Assembly: GCF_964340395.1 (NCBI RefSeq)
Contig: NC_135549.1
Location: 8,895,342 to 8,959,341, forward strand
Source: Glandiceps talaboti
Lineage: Eukaryota; Hemichordata; Enteropneusta; Spengelidae
Length of the DNA: 64,000 bases
Direction of reading: 5' to 3'
Shown here: positions 1-12,000 of the stretch, in pieces
Layout of the letters: each line of letters opens with the position of its first letter
How positions within the stretch are numbered: position 1 is the first letter of the stretch
Notes under the pieces: generated by a model
What the model was told of the DNA's origin: nothing
Database searches by the model: none
Seen by the model: the letters and a program-made list of their open reading frames with translations, nothing else
Made by a program: the position numbers and the translations under genes

Positions 1-25
1 AGGGAGTGGACTAACCACAGCAACG

Positions 26-1036
26 ATGGCTTTGTTGGGCGCTAATGGTTTTGTAACTTTAAATTCGATAAAAAGAATGAAACCCGAAGATTTGATTTTA
101 ATGAAAGTGAGCCCTCTAGCGCAGTTTAGACAACTAGAAGCAGCATTGGAGGAGTTGCACACAAACAAACACACGGCAACAAAGATGGCGGCGGCCATAC
201 CAAAAACAAACGCTCCGGATAACCCGTCACCGATCGTCAACAACACACCAGAGGCAGCATCACCACACACTGAATTGGATTCCGCACCAGTCTCGTTGGA
301 TGGGATGCTTAAATTACTACGTCAAGATGATGGCAGTGGTCCTCAAAATCGTGCCCCTATTCCAGAACGAATGGACTTAGATCCATTGGTGTATCTTAAA
401 CCAAAAACACTTGCAGGTCAGAAACATTTGGACATAGTAGATTATGTCCCCGGATCATTCACTGTTAAAATGGACAAGACTTTGTTATCTGTGGGTGAAG
501 GGGACATGAAGTTGGTGTTGGAATCTGGGCCAAACAAGCCAGATTTAAATGCTGTTACACCACAACAGTGGGCAGCTGCTAATGCTCGTATTTTATTTGA
601 ATTTATTTCAAATCATGCATATGATATGGTACAGGTTAAGCAATATCTTGCCTATACAGTTAAGATATCACAACTAGCTGATAGATATGAATGGGTTTCG
701 GTTTTGCTGTATGACCGTGAATTTCGAATGTTGCAGTCTGCATACAACTTACCCTGGGGTACTGAATCTCAACATCTGTCTACAGTGTACCTCAGAGAGA
801 AAGTACCAGTCATAACTCAGACCAAAAATGGTAAAACCTCAGGTAGGGTTGTGCAGACTGCACCATTGGATAAGCGGACAGGAAAACCAGTTTGCTTAGG
901 TTTTAATAGGGGTGATTGCAAGTTTGGTGTAAAATGCAATTATAGTCATGTCTGTCAAATATGTTTTCAAAAACATGCTAAGCTCTCACATCCTGGTGAG
1001 AAAAATGACTCTGCAGCAAAAAATGCCAGTGCGTAG
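26..1036 (+). CDS. Gag-like protein of the retrotransposon, CCCH zinc finger (possibly 5' partial)
   Basis: The 336-residue ORF starts at an ATG at 26, but its frame is open to the window edge, so a longer start upstream is possible. The C-terminus carries a C-x7-C-x5-C-x3-H zinc finger (CLGFNRGDCKFGVKCNYSH), followed by more Cys and His residues (CQICFQKHAKLSH). This fits an RNA-binding nucleocapsid-like role. The middle is hydrophilic and has no domain I recognise with certainty. The position directly before the RT ORF makes Gag the natural call. It ends at TAG 1034-1036, with a slippery run just before the stop (see 1018-1024). Confidence 0.75.
   Translation: MALLGANGFVTLNSIKRMKPEDLILMKVSPLAQFRQLEAALEELHTNKHTATKMAAAIPKTNAPDNPSPIVNNTPEAASPHTELDSAPVSLDGMLKLLRQDDGSGPQNRAPIPERMDLDPLVYLKPKTLAGQKHLDIVDYVPGSFTVKMDKTLLSVGEGDMKLVLESGPNKPDLNAVTPQQWAAANARILFEFISNHAYDMVQVKQYLAYTVKISQLADRYEWVSVLLYDREFRMLQSAYNLPWGTESQHLSTVYLREKVPVITQTKNGKTSGRVVQTAPLDKRTGKPVCLGFNRGDCKFGVKCNYSHVCQICFQKHAKLSHPGEKNDSAAKNASA
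1018..1024 (+). promoter_or_regulatory. Candidate -1 ribosomal frameshift site (Gag to Pol)
   Basis: The heptamer A AAA AAT is in the X XXY YYZ register of the Gag frame and lies 12 nt before the first base of the Gag stop. The RT frame is the -1 frame relative to Gag, is open from 1009, and has no ATG until 1177, which is after conserved-looking sequence begins. A Gag-Pol fusion by -1 frameshifting is therefore plausible. I did not establish a downstream stem-loop or pseudoknot. Confidence 0.45.
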
Positions 1037-1071
1037 GGGATCTTCCTCTCCCGCCTCTTCACCCTAGCGCA

Positions 1072-2703
1072 TTGAATTATGAGGCATGGGTCACTGAATT
1101 AGCACAGGATGACCCAGACAGAGACTTTATTTTAGATGGGGTTTTAAATGGGTTTCATATAGTGGACCATGATGCTATGATAGTTAAGGTTGAACAGAAT
1201 AATTACAAGTCGACCACTAACCATGGACTTAGAGATGCTGTTGAAGCTCAGATTCGTGTTGAATTGAGTGAGGGTCGTTATATGGTTACTAAAGACAAGC
1301 CAGACATTATAAGTGCACTTGGTGCTATACCTAAGGCAAACTCAACAGATGTTCGCATTATTCATGATTGTAGTCGCCCACATGGTGCGGGTCTTAATGA
1401 TTATGCATCAGCACCTTCTTTCACTTACCAGTCTTTAAATGATGCTATTGATTTGATACAGCCAGGTGCATACATGGCAAAGGTTGACCTTAAGTCAGCC
1501 TACCGGTCTGTACGTATACATCCTTCCAATTACAGGGCCACAGGCCTCAAGTGGACATTTGATCAACATAATTCACCGACATATATGTTTGATACTAGGT
1601 TACCTTTTGGGGCCAAGAGGTCTCCTATGATTTTTCATCGCATTACTCAAGCAGTGCGTCGTATGCTCAATAGAATGGGGATTAATAGTGTTGTTGTTTA
1701 TCTTGATGATTTTTTGATCATTGCCGATAGTTATGAGGACTGTCAAGCGGCCCTCAATGCCTTACTTCAGCTGTTGCGTAGACTTGGGTTTGCCATTGCT
1801 TGGCAAAAGGTGGTAGGCCCAACACAGCGTATTACTTTTTTAGGAGTCGTGATTGACTCTGTTGCGGAGACTTTATCCTTGCCGTCAGACAAATTGCGCG
1901 ACTTGTCTGACCTGCTTGTGCCTTTCAGAAAGCGAAAGCGCGCATCACAACGCCAATTGCAATCCCTTGCTGGGAAATTAAACTGGGCATGTCAGGTTAT
2001 TCAGGGAGGTAGAACTTTCCTCCGCCGTATACTTGACACAATGGCTAAGCTTAAGAAGCCAGGGCACAAAGTTAAATTGTCGACTGAATTTTTTGCAGAT
2101 TTAGAGTGGTGGATCCAGTATTTGCCGATTTTTAATGGTACTAAACATTTTTTAAATAGGGTTCCTATTACTGATGTTCATACAGACTCATCAGGTCGTG
2201 CAGCAGGAGCTTTCTTTCGCAATGATTGGTTTTACTACCCATGGTCTGACTGGCCGACTGTGGCTGACTTTCATATAAACTATAAAGAAACACTGGTAAT
2301 TTTGCTGGCAGCTGTGCGCTGGTCACCATGTTGGGCAAACCACAAGGTTATCCTTTACACTGACAATATGACTGCAGTCAGCATCATAAACAAAGGTACT
2401 ACCAGAAATAGATTTGTGATGAAGGGTCTGCGGTCCCTGTTTTGGCTATCAGCCAGGTACAATTTTTCAATTCATGCTGTTTATATTCCAGGTAAACAAA
2501 ATGATATTCCAGATGCTATCTCCAGGCTACATGAACCAGGACAGTTTCTTCGCCTTCATACCCTTTTACATCCAACAGGGACTGTCCACCCATGTTGGAC
2601 ATATGATAACTTACCCTACCATATGTCTTACTCCTCACTACAAACTGTTTATTCACAGATCCACAGGTCACGCAGTTGGAAACAGAGCTTGACTTGGAAG
2701 TAG
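1072..2703 (+). CDS. Reverse transcriptase-RNase H polyprotein of the retrotransposon
   Basis: About 543 residues. The RT palm is visible as LPFGAKRSPMIF followed by the catalytic box VVVYLDDFLIIA (aspartates near residues 212-213). RNase H follows, with acidic residues in VHTDSSGRAAGAF (near 368), a Glu in KETLVILLAA, YTDNMTAV (near 431) and the terminal DIPDAISRL (near 480). The start given (TTG) is only where a track-style ORF begins. The frame is open from 1009 and its first ATG is 1177, so translation probably depends on frameshifting from Gag. The ORF overlaps the recombinase ORF by 28 nt or more. No methyltransferase domain follows RNase H. Confidence 0.9.
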   Translation: MNYEAWVTELAQDDPDRDFILDGVLNGFHIVDHDAMIVKVEQNNYKSTTNHGLRDAVEAQIRVELSEGRYMVTKDKPDIISALGAIPKANSTDVRIIHDCSRPHGAGLNDYASAPSFTYQSLNDAIDLIQPGAYMAKVDLKSAYRSVRIHPSNYRATGLKWTFDQHNSPTYMFDTRLPFGAKRSPMIFHRITQAVRRMLNRMGINSVVVYLDDFLIIADSYEDCQAALNALLQLLRRLGFAIAWQKVVGPTQRITFLGVVIDSVAETLSLPSDKLRDLSDLLVPFRKRKRASQRQLQSLAGKLNWACQVIQGGRTFLRRILDTMAKLKKPGHKVKLSTEFFADLEWWIQYLPIFNGTKHFLNRVPITDVHTDSSGRAAGAFFRNDWFYYPWSDWPTVADFHINYKETLVILLAAVRWSPCWANHKVILYTDNMTAVSIINKGTTRNRFVMKGLRSLFWLSARYNFSIHAVYIPGKQNDIPDAISRLHEPGQFLRLHTLLHPTGTVHPCWTYDNLPYHMSYSSLQTVYSQIHRSRSWKQSLTWK

Positions 2704-3659
2704 AAAGATATCGTTCAAAAGCATTCGCCACTAGCACAAAACGTACATACAGTACACACTGGAGATCATATATTGAATTCTGTTTGCGCATGGGATATCC
2801 GCCAGTTCCTGCTTCATCCCTCATGGTGTGCAGATATGCAGAGTACTTGGCACGTAGGCTTAAATTTACTTCAATCCGACAGTATTTAAACATTGTTCGC
2901 ATTTTGCATCTTGAGCATGGGTTTGACAACCCCTTGCAGGATAACTGGTTCCTGACTATTCTCTTGCGTGGCATTGCTAAAGATAAGGGAACCTTTGTTG
3001 ACAGGAAACTCCCAATTACTCCTAAGCTTCTACTTGGTATTAGACAGCAATTACATTTTCAGGTTGCCTCTGATGCCGTTTTCTGGGCAGCCTGTCTAGT
3101 GGGTTTCTTTGGTTTATTGCGTAAGTCAAATTTCTTGGCACCATCGGCCACAGGGTTTGATGGCACTAAACATCTTTCTCGTAATGCTTTCGAGGTTCAC
3201 CCATGGGGACTTGCCATGTCCATTCGATGGTCAAAAACTATTCAAACTAAGGATCGGGTGCTAATGGTGCCTCTCCCCATGGTACCCAGCCATCCACTCT
3301 GCCCTGTATGGGCTGTTGCTAAGGCTTTCTCTTTTTCAATCAATGCCCCTGGGGAAGGACCAGCTTTTGTACTGCCCTGTGCCAATGGGGAATTTAAACC
3401 GCTTCTCCCGTCTACCTTTTGTAGTAAGCTGCGTAGACACCTAGGCCATTTAGGAGTGTCAAAGGAACGTTATTCAGCTCACAGCTTGCGCCGGGGCGGT
3501 GCATCTTGGGCTTTGCAGTGTGGTATTCCTGGAGAGGTAATTAAGATTATGGGGGATTGGCAGAGTGATGCCTACATGAAATATTTAACCTTACCCCTAC
3601 TGTTTAAAGTTAACTCAGCCTTACAGTGCACTTCCTCTTTACCTACATCCTACAACTAA
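2676..3659 (+). CDS. Tyrosine recombinase (integrase) of the retrotransposon
   Basis: About 327 residues with tyrosine-recombinase active-site landmarks: an Arg in GFFGLLRKSNFLAP (box I), HSLRRGGASWA (H-x-x-R box II), and a C-terminal GDWQSDAYMKYL giving the conserved Trp and the nucleophilic Tyr. The N-terminal 130 residues have the helical SAM-like character of phage-integrase core-binding domains. No ATG opens the ORF: the listed start is TTG and the frame is open from 2610, inside the RT ORF, again in the -1 frame. A splice acceptor-like tract (TTTATTCACAG, ending near 2658) lies just before it, so splicing or frameshifting could supply the start. Confidence 0.9.
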   Translation: METELDLEVERYRSKAFATSTKRTYSTHWRSYIEFCLRMGYPPVPASSLMVCRYAEYLARRLKFTSIRQYLNIVRILHLEHGFDNPLQDNWFLTILLRGIAKDKGTFVDRKLPITPKLLLGIRQQLHFQVASDAVFWAACLVGFFGLLRKSNFLAPSATGFDGTKHLSRNAFEVHPWGLAMSIRWSKTIQTKDRVLMVPLPMVPSHPLCPVWAVAKAFSFSINAPGEGPAFVLPCANGEFKPLLPSTFCSKLRRHLGHLGVSKERYSAHSLRRGGASWALQCGIPGEVIKIMGDWQSDAYMKYLTLPLLFKVNSALQCTSSLPTSYN

Positions 3660-3687
3660 CTCTCACTAACTCAAGTATTGGATGTTT

Positions 3688-3766
3688 GGGGACTTACCTT
3701 GTAGTAAAGTTAGTTAAGGATTAAAGTTCCCTTTGTTACCAATACCTCTGTGTGTGTGTGATTTAA
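3688..3766 (+). repeat. Split direct repeat, copy B1
   Basis: 79 bp starting GGGGACTTACCTTGTAGT and ending GTGTGTGTGATTTAA. It recurs at 4035-4113 with no mismatch that I can see. It lies 28 bp after the recombinase stop. Confidence 0.9.
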
Positions 3767-4034
3767 GGTTTAGCTCCTTTGAGCGTAGTTTAAATAATAC
3801 AGTGTGACAGACAGGCCAAAGTGACGTGAGACTTCACGAGACTTGTAGCATACGAGATTTGATATTGGCGCCTGGGCTGTCACACATGCCTTGTGTGGAG
3901 AAAAGTTGTTTTTTTTCTCTTGTTACTGTAAGCATTTATAGTGTTCAATACTTTTGTAGAACATTGTCTCTTTGCATTGTATCTTTAATGATGTAATCTT
4001 GTAACCCCTATGCAGGGGAAGCCTTTGTCCTTCA
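3767..4034 (+). repeat. Predicted A2 segment of the split direct repeat
   Basis: The 268 bp between the two 79-bp repeats should match the left terminal segment (A1) that lies upstream of the window. Its identity with A1 cannot be seen here. Confidence 0.55.
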
Positions 4035-4113
4035 GGGGACTTACCTTGTAGTAAAGTTAGTTAAGGATTAAAGTTCCCTTTGTTACCAATACCTCTGTGT
4101 GTGTGTGATTTAA
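4035..4113 (+). repeat. Split direct repeat, copy B2 (right end of element)
   Basis: Second copy of the 79-bp repeat. Identity with B1 stops at 4113, which I take as the right end of the retrotransposon. Confidence 0.85.
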
Positions 4114-5532
4114 TGTGGGATTCCCATCATTCGGCGCACACTACCATTTGCACTCACATCTTTTGTATGCAATGTAACAAATAGTCTTTGATTTCTTCTT
4201 GCCTACCACACATTCTACACAACACATCTAAGATGTGCATGCTGCATATGAGCGGTAATTGTAAAATTGGTGATTAATGGCTGTCAAGAGAGATGCCGTT
4301 TTAGAGCGGTTCAGAGTATTGTATAGACGAATGTGAACATATTTGAGTTTGGACGTGCCGCGTACTCCCCATGATGCACTGCTCCAGAGGCTTCTTTCTG
4401 CGTGAGATAGTTGGAATCTCGTTTCCCCAGACTCTCGTTTGGGGTGGTCTAGTAGGAAGAGCCCCCAGCGGTGGTGAGAGGCTGGGTAATGTAACCGAGA
4501 CTACGAGTACCATAGATCAATAACCATGATAACGACTATAGATCCATGCTTTGGGAGCCTTCAGTAATTACAGGTGGGGAGGGCTGTGCAAACTGGGGGG
4601 GGGGGGGGGGGTCACTTTTTACAAGTCCGTTCATGGATGATCATATTTTAACATTTGACTTCCACTCTATATCCTTGATTTTGACATTGTCGATAGTGCA
4701 CTCATGTAGTTTTGGGAGTTCCGGCATTCAGCTCAGCCAATAAATCCAACACAAAATGTATTCATTAAATAATTAATGCAGTGTCTTCACACAAATTCAC
4801 GATGGTTGTTCTAGTGGGACAAAGGGGAGGGTCATGTTTTAGAGAAAGGAAATTGATGGCAGGTCATTTTTTAGAAAATGGAATGGGAGGCGGAGGGTCA
4901 CGCTTTCCGCAACAGACCCCTTCTGGAGGCTCCCTTATATTTCTGTTCTTTTTTTTTAAGGAACTGAAACCTACGCAGAAGTATCGGAAATGACGTTAAT
5001 CATCCGCAGATGATGATATTTAAAATATCCAGAGAATATAAATAATTGATAATACGTTTTCAACACAGTCACTTGTGAACTAATATTCCATACCAGGATG
5101 GTAATATTCTCGTCTAGAATGATCATAATATACAAAATAATGACGTTATTATAGGTATTTACGATATTCAAAAAGTACCGGTACCGTTTAACAGTGCAGT
5201 GTCTGTAGTAGTGAAATAAAACTATTTATTTCGCTACAGACATGTGACTGACCGCGGGAAAGAGGCCCTGAAAATAAACCAATCATGGAATACATGGATG
5301 GCTTCTCGACCAATCACCATTGAGGATTGAGACACACCCGTTTCATGCCGTCACAACAACAACAACACGCTGATGCTAAGCTGTCACATATTACATTACA
5401 ATTGACATCCTGCAACGCTTGAAAACAAAACAGTTGACAAACAGAAATAGCCGCGCTTCTCTCGTTGAAAGGTACATTTTGCCAAAAAATACCACGATCT
5501 AAGTACATTTTTTATATATTTTTCTGGTGACC
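4114..5532. other. Non-coding upstream region of HAL
   Basis: No convincing coding exon is visible. A 17-base poly-G run lies at 4595-4611. Two CCAATCA boxes lie at 5279-5285 and 5310-5316, 31 bp apart and about 220-250 bp before the HAL start codon, next to a GC-richer stretch (5250-5265). They are candidate proximal promoter elements. No TATA box is clear at a normal distance. Confidence 0.4.
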
Positions 5533-7468
5533 ATGAAAGTCTCAGTGTGTATTTTTGACGATTGGATTGTAGTACCCTGTAAAACTGGCCAGAACAGCGT
5601 AAAATGGCTTGGCGAGGAAGCGTTGCGTCGTTTCCTTAAAAATAAACCTAACACAAGCAACTCTAAAGAAGATACATGTATTGCGATTTTGGAGGTACGA
5701 ACTGCCCAGGGTCGAAGTTTACTAGACCCGGACGATCTTGTTGAAGAGGTTTTGGACGATAACGATTTCGTTATTACAGGTACGTAACATGTAGTGAACC
5801 AAATTTAGTCGCATGACAAATTCAAGACATAGATATAACACGTGCACATACATAATACAGTTTACGCGGTTTTGTATTACAGTATGGCGTAGACTGAAAT
5901 TTCCACCAATATTCCTGACTATTGCCACCTTAGGAATAAATTGCTGTTACATGTAATACATGAATATCATAATTTTTTCTCACATTTTTATCACTGCGCG
6001 GTGTTAAACAATGTGTATCTGAACATGTCCCTAAAGTAATAGTAAATAAAGACTTGTTATATTTCCCAAGCTCTCGCTCACCTAGTCCGAACAGTAGTCG
6101 AGTCCTGCTTGCATACGGAGTAATCCGGGACTCGATTCTGACGATTGTTCTTCCTATTCTCCTTAGGGTTGTGTCAGTAATATAGACCCGTGCACCGTCT
6201 GCAAGCGGGACTATCGCTCACCATGCTCATGTCTGAATGTTTACAATCGACAAATTGTAATTTTTTTTTAAAGAACAAAATGAGTTTGGCGAAAGATATT
6301 TCAGTGTTTTGGCAGAGCATTCAATGTAAATGTACTGTGAATAATTATCTCCTTGATTAAAAAAATAGCGAAAAAAAACAAAAGTATATGATGGGGATAA
6401 AAATTAAAAATGAAATCAAACTAATGAAGAAATTATGGAAATATCGATGCTTCCAAAATTGATGTGTTTTGCTGTATGTTTGTTGATAAGAATCACATAA
6501 CTCAAGGAAGTAATATTAGAAGCCAGCAAATTTAAGAACAACTGTGTGTATGATATGCAGAGTAATAAAAAACATTTAAAATTGTAATGGTCACTTGGAG
6601 AAACACTTTCCATTTCACTCAATTGATTATCTAATGGAGATTATGTAAAATCAATATACACATAAATTATATCCATTCACCAACTGACATTCCTTCACCA
6701 GACAGAATTTTATTATCCACACATCTGTGGTAAGCAGTAGTCATTAAGGTTCAACAACCATAACAACAACAATTTTGCTGTTAAAGATGTCAAATTAATC
6801 TTTCAACATAATGAACTAAACAGTCTGAAATAAAATGCCGCATTGCCTCTGTTACTGACAACAGATATATGGCATTCACCCAAGGTCATGCTCTGCAGTC
6901 ATGTAGCCTATCATCTCCTGGCATGGTGAGCACGTTTGACCATGCATTCAAGATAATTTATATTACTACCGTAGTAATATATCATGCCACAAACCACTTA
7001 TTTTTGTTAACATACGGAGTTCAAATGGTTTATATTCCATGTGAAATATTATGACAAAAAGTCTGAATCAGTGAATTTCTAACGACTCAGGACTTTGTCA
7101 CAATTACATGTGATGCAGGGTATTTACTTCAATTAGTCCCAGAATATATGAAAGACTTTTGTAAAACAAAGTCAAATTTTAATATGCTCAAAGGAATTAT
7201 CAGTGTAGGGTAGATATTCTTACAAAGTGAATATCGTGTAACCAATGATTAATAATGGAGAAGTCATCATCTATAATTTGTAAACAATGTATTATTAACA
7301 TTAAAATTGCTTTCCCAAACAAGCTCATCAAAAAGGTGTCAATTTCGATATTTTGCTTTGTAATATTCCATAATTCTGATTACCAAAATATTTAATTTTC
7401 TGTATGATTGTGAATATAAATGCTTCCCCCTAACCGAACAAAACAAAGCAAAATAAATCAATATTAGC

Positions 7469-7509
<41 letters not shown>

Positions 7510-7999
7510 AAGTCAGCATACAAATATACATCGGGTGCAGTGTTCTTGCTAGTCTAGTGCCATCCTTGGTATTGAATCTAAAGATCTGTCTTAAAGAAAC
7601 AGTTTGACACCATGAGAAGATCTAGATTATGTTCTTACTCAATGGGTTAGTGTTAGTCTACAACCCTGGATATAGGGATCGAGGGAAGTTTGGAATCAGT
7701 CCAAATATACATATACTTTCCAGTAGATTTAACATCAAATTTGGAAAGATGAAAAGTTCACAAAGTTTATCAACAGCTCAATACAGCTGATACTGGTAGA
7801 TATATTTGAACAGTATTACTTGATGGTGGTAATCTCTTTTCAGGATATCCATTAATCTCTCTCTTATCAAATACAGTCTTTCACCCGATGTAATGATGCC
7901 AATGAAAAACCAATTAATTATTTGCCTCTACTTGTCTAGGCCTGTAGCTGTCAGGGATGTCATTAATTGGTCCACAGTAATAGCATGTTTGGCATGGTA

Positions 8000-8052
<53 letters not shown>

Positions 8053-9015
8053 GTGTGTATGTTGAATTTATGATGTGTTTGTAGAATCTGAATGTATGAA
8101 TACATAATTTATTTTACTTTCAGTATGTAGTAAAGCTGGTGAAGTGGAAGAAAAGTCGTCATCATTAAGACTATCAGATGAACAACTGTATCCTTTTACA
8201 TCCTTTTCTTGTTCATTCCAAGAAAGTGTGATACCCAAAGTATACTATCAGCTGGATCATGTAAACTATCGGTAGTATAAACCCAGCCCAATAAACAACA
8301 GAAGTAAATAAATAAATATTAAATACTAAATAAAGAAGAGAAAAGGTATACAGCCAGATTTAGTTTCTCAATATCAGTTTGTGCATAAGTATTTTTAGGC
8401 AGGGTTCTAAAATGTAAAATATGATAAATTTTTGCAATTTTTCACCCATTCGCTTATGAAATCATAATTAATAGGATAAAAGACAGAATGATATGCAAGG
8501 CAAACAACATTCTCTGTTCACAGACAAGAGTTGATGAAATCACTTGTAACATGTAGATTGTTTCAAACACCAGAATAAATTCTCTCAGATGGAATATGTT
8601 AACATATGACACAGTTTTATAATACTTTGGTATATTGATCGTAGCTGAATTTCAGAGAGCAATCTCTTTATTTTTTGAGTTCTTGATGTCAAAATCATAG
8701 TTCCTTAAACAATGAAATCAGTGAGAGAAAGCATCACACACCATGTCAGGTTGGTACATTTATTGTCTGGTTATGTGTTAAGATATTCTTTCCTCTCAGC
8801 ATGAAAGCCAGGGAGCAATATTTATTTTTGTCTTGGCCACTAAATTCCAACATAAACCGTGTTTTTGTTGAGACTTTTGTTATCGTAGTAGTAGTTTGCT
8901 TTCGGATATCATTGGTACCAACATTTTCAAAAATGTTCAATGCAAAATGGCAACTTTTCACTCTGTACAATGTGTGCATAGTTGTAGTGGGGTTAAGAAA
9001 CTAATATGTGTGTTT

Positions 9016-9057
<42 letters not shown>

Positions 9058-12000
9058 ATGTGCATGTGTGTGTGTATGTGTGTGTGTGACATGTGTGTGT
9101 GCATGCAATGAATCATTGAATGACAAAATATTTTCCCTTTTTCCATATTTTAGTTTCTAAGTCTAGATGGCTACTCCTTGTCAACAGATGATCTAGTTCA
9201 GCTTGGTAAAGGGAATTACAAAATAAAGGTAATATTCAGTTTATATCTAGTACTGGCTGGTTGCAGCTTTCATCTATGACTCAATTCTACATATTTTTGC
9301 ATTACAGAAAAAAAATTAATGTGTAAAATTTGAAAAACAAATTATGGAAAACATTCATGGTTCAAAGAATAAAATTGGACTGTGAAATACAGTCAGAAGT
9401 ATAGACCTTTCAAAGTAGGTGGACAAAAACTTTGCAATTGTTTCAAATTTAGCATTCCAAAGTAAGTGAATATAGTACACTGTCCAAAATTTGGTGTCTC
9501 CTGAATATCAACAGTTTGAAGGTAAACACTTATAAATGTAAATTATACATAATTAAAGGCACACAAAACACGTGTTGATCAACTTGTTACAAGTTGTGAA
9601 TGTTTGTATTTTGTCAAAAATTTGAGTGAATGACATGACTTTGAAAGTAAAGTGGCATCAACACTGTGTCTCCATTGATTTAATTTGTTAAATACTTAGG
9701 GCTAATATGGTAATGAGGTGATTAGATGATGTAAGATGAATACACACAATGAAATCACCAGTGTACTGAACTGTGAATACCTTTGTCTTGTTCTGCAGCT
9801 TTCTGAAGAAGCTTGGGAAAGAGTATCAAAAGCTAGGGGTCTATTGGATGAAATCATCAACGAAAACAAAGGTATTTTCCAACTGTATTTACTCCCATGA
9901 ACAACAATAGGCCTTTTAATAGTGGGATCTACATCTCATTTCAGTCCATCGTTAACGCCTCCATTTCTTTTCAAGTTCTTGGTTGGATTAATGGTGAAAG
10001 TAATAGTTTGCAGTTTATTTACATACATGTACATTGCAGGGTCTTCAGAATATGTTAACATCTGGTCTCCAACATTCCTGCAGCTATGAGTCAAGAATTT
10101 GAAATCATTGGAAATTATCCCTAAAGGGATCGACTTCCTTTCCTTATGTGTATGTGTCTGTCATACACATGCACGCACACGCACATGCACACATACACAC
10201 ATACATACATACACACACACACACAGATAGACAGACACACACACAGACAGACTACACTGTCTGTGTGTTGTGTGTGATCGACAGACATGTCCATTTTATT
10301 TTTGTCACATTGTAGCAATATCATATACTTCATACTTGTTATGAAGTAGCCACCAAGCAGGATAGGATTTACTAAAGATTGTTCATCTAATGCTCACTTG
10401 TTGATACCCGAACACATGCAACTTTTGACAAAAATTAAACAAATGCTACTGTAGGTAAGGTGATCGACCAACTTTCGACCATCTGTTGTATATCTGTGTA
10501 CTTTGTTGTTTGCTAGAATCTTGTACTCTACTACTGTATATTGAGGGTGTTAATTCAACTCTATCTATTATATCAGCTATCCTTGGAACCTGTTATCTAC
10601 ATCACCCATAGTACGCTCACCCTGAATATCGATGTTTACATAAAAAACTAGGCAATAGAATGGTCTGTGACCCTGCCTTGACCTTTGAAAGATAGGCAAG
10701 CTGAGATTGCTGTGTTGCTGTGACCTATATGTGTGTTGCATTATGTTGAGTCAGCAAAATGCTAGTATATTAGTGTTGTTTTGTTCATACTTTAGCAGGA
10801 ATAGTTAATCAACTTTGCCCACTTGTCGTCCTTTCTTTCAGTTGCCTATGGAGTCAATACTGGTTTTGGAAAATTTGCCAGAGTTCTTGTTCCCCCTCAT
10901 AAAATACGGTATGGTCAAAGAAAACTCAAACTATTTCACATTCACCAAATACCTATGAATGTTCTTGACTCTACACACTGGCAAACTTGGACTATAGTGT
11001 TGTGGGATGGTTTCTGGAATCGTCACTTGTAATTATCTTAAAAATAAAACGTTTCATGTGACTGTCAAATAATACTTTGAAGGCTTTATAATAATATTAT
11101 GTAACTTTCTAAAATCTATGAGAAATGAACTTTAATTTCAGTGAAATATTAGCTACATGTATTAGTGTATTAATTGTATTAAATATTGTAGAAAGTTTCT
11201 TTTGATCAATCATAATTGACAACAAATTTAGAGAACTTTGCTGTCAAAAAAAGATATGTGATTAAAGTTTTAATTTTTGCAGTGAAAATTCTTTTATGAA
11301 TTCCATTATATCATAATTTTCCAAGCCAACTGAATGTGCACACATTTTAGACCAGAGTTGGTGTTATTCTTGCAGCTAAAATGTCCTGACTTTATCCCTG
11401 GTTATTACAGAGAACTACAGCAGAATCTTATCAGATCACATGCAGCCGGCGTGGGTGAACCTCTCAACCCTCAGCAGACACGAATGCTGATGGCTCTTCG
11501 TGTCAATGTGTTGGCAAAGGGTCACAGTGGAATTACAACAGAAACATTACAACAGTATATTGATGCATTTAATGGTATGTTTAATACATGTACTGAATTC
11601 TGTCTTTATGATAGTATAGCTACTTTCAGTGATTTGTGTTCCATTACAAAGTAAGCTGTAGGTTGTAGTTCATTAGAGTATGATTATATATTTTACTGAT
11701 TACAGATTATAGATTTTTGTAAACTTAGTTACTAACATCATGTCCTGTTGCTATGGTTCTGAAATTAGGTTTACAAATTACCAAGTAAGCAAAAACTTAA
11801 ACCAAATAAAGTTTAGTATAGATGGTAATGGGATGTGTTCTTATTTAAAGTCTGTGGTATAGAAGACAGAAAGTAAACATATGAAAACTGAATGCCTTCT
11901 GTAAGGGTAGTCAAGTTTTATTAGTATTGGTGCAATAGTTTTTTGAGATATCATGTTCACAGACAGACAGACATACAGACAGACACAAAGCCATATACTA

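Larger units (their letters stand above)
1..4113 (+). mobile_element. Ngaro/DIRS-type tyrosine-recombinase retrotransposon, 5' end outside window
   Basis: Three consecutive ORFs read on one strand: a Gag-like protein ending in a CCCH zinc finger, a reverse transcriptase with RNase H, and a tyrosine recombinase. They are followed by a 79-bp direct repeat (3688-3766 and 4035-4113) separated by 268 bp. This B1-A2-B2 arrangement is the split direct repeat end known from Ngaro and PAT elements. No DAM-like methyltransferase region lies between RNase H and the recombinase, which favours Ngaro over DIRS1 or PAT. The three ORFs have no internal stops, so the copy could be recent. The left end, with the expected A1 copy of 3767-4034, is upstream of the window. 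These elements integrate through a circular DNA intermediate using the recombinase, not an integrase. Confidence 0.87.

Noticed and set aside
4301-4513. 70-residue minus-strand ORF upstream of HAL
   Set aside because: GC-richer patch with no domain, splice context or homologue that I recognise.
9154-9161. HAL exon 3 starting at 9154 after TTTTAG
   Set aside because: With the only sensible donor of exon 2 (phase 2) this acceptor yields a stop; AG 9160-9161 keeps the frame.
11376-11410. HAL exon 6 starting at the TGCAG before 11376
   Set aside because: That acceptor puts a stop in frame; the AG at 11409-11410 gives [11 protein letters not shown] in frame.
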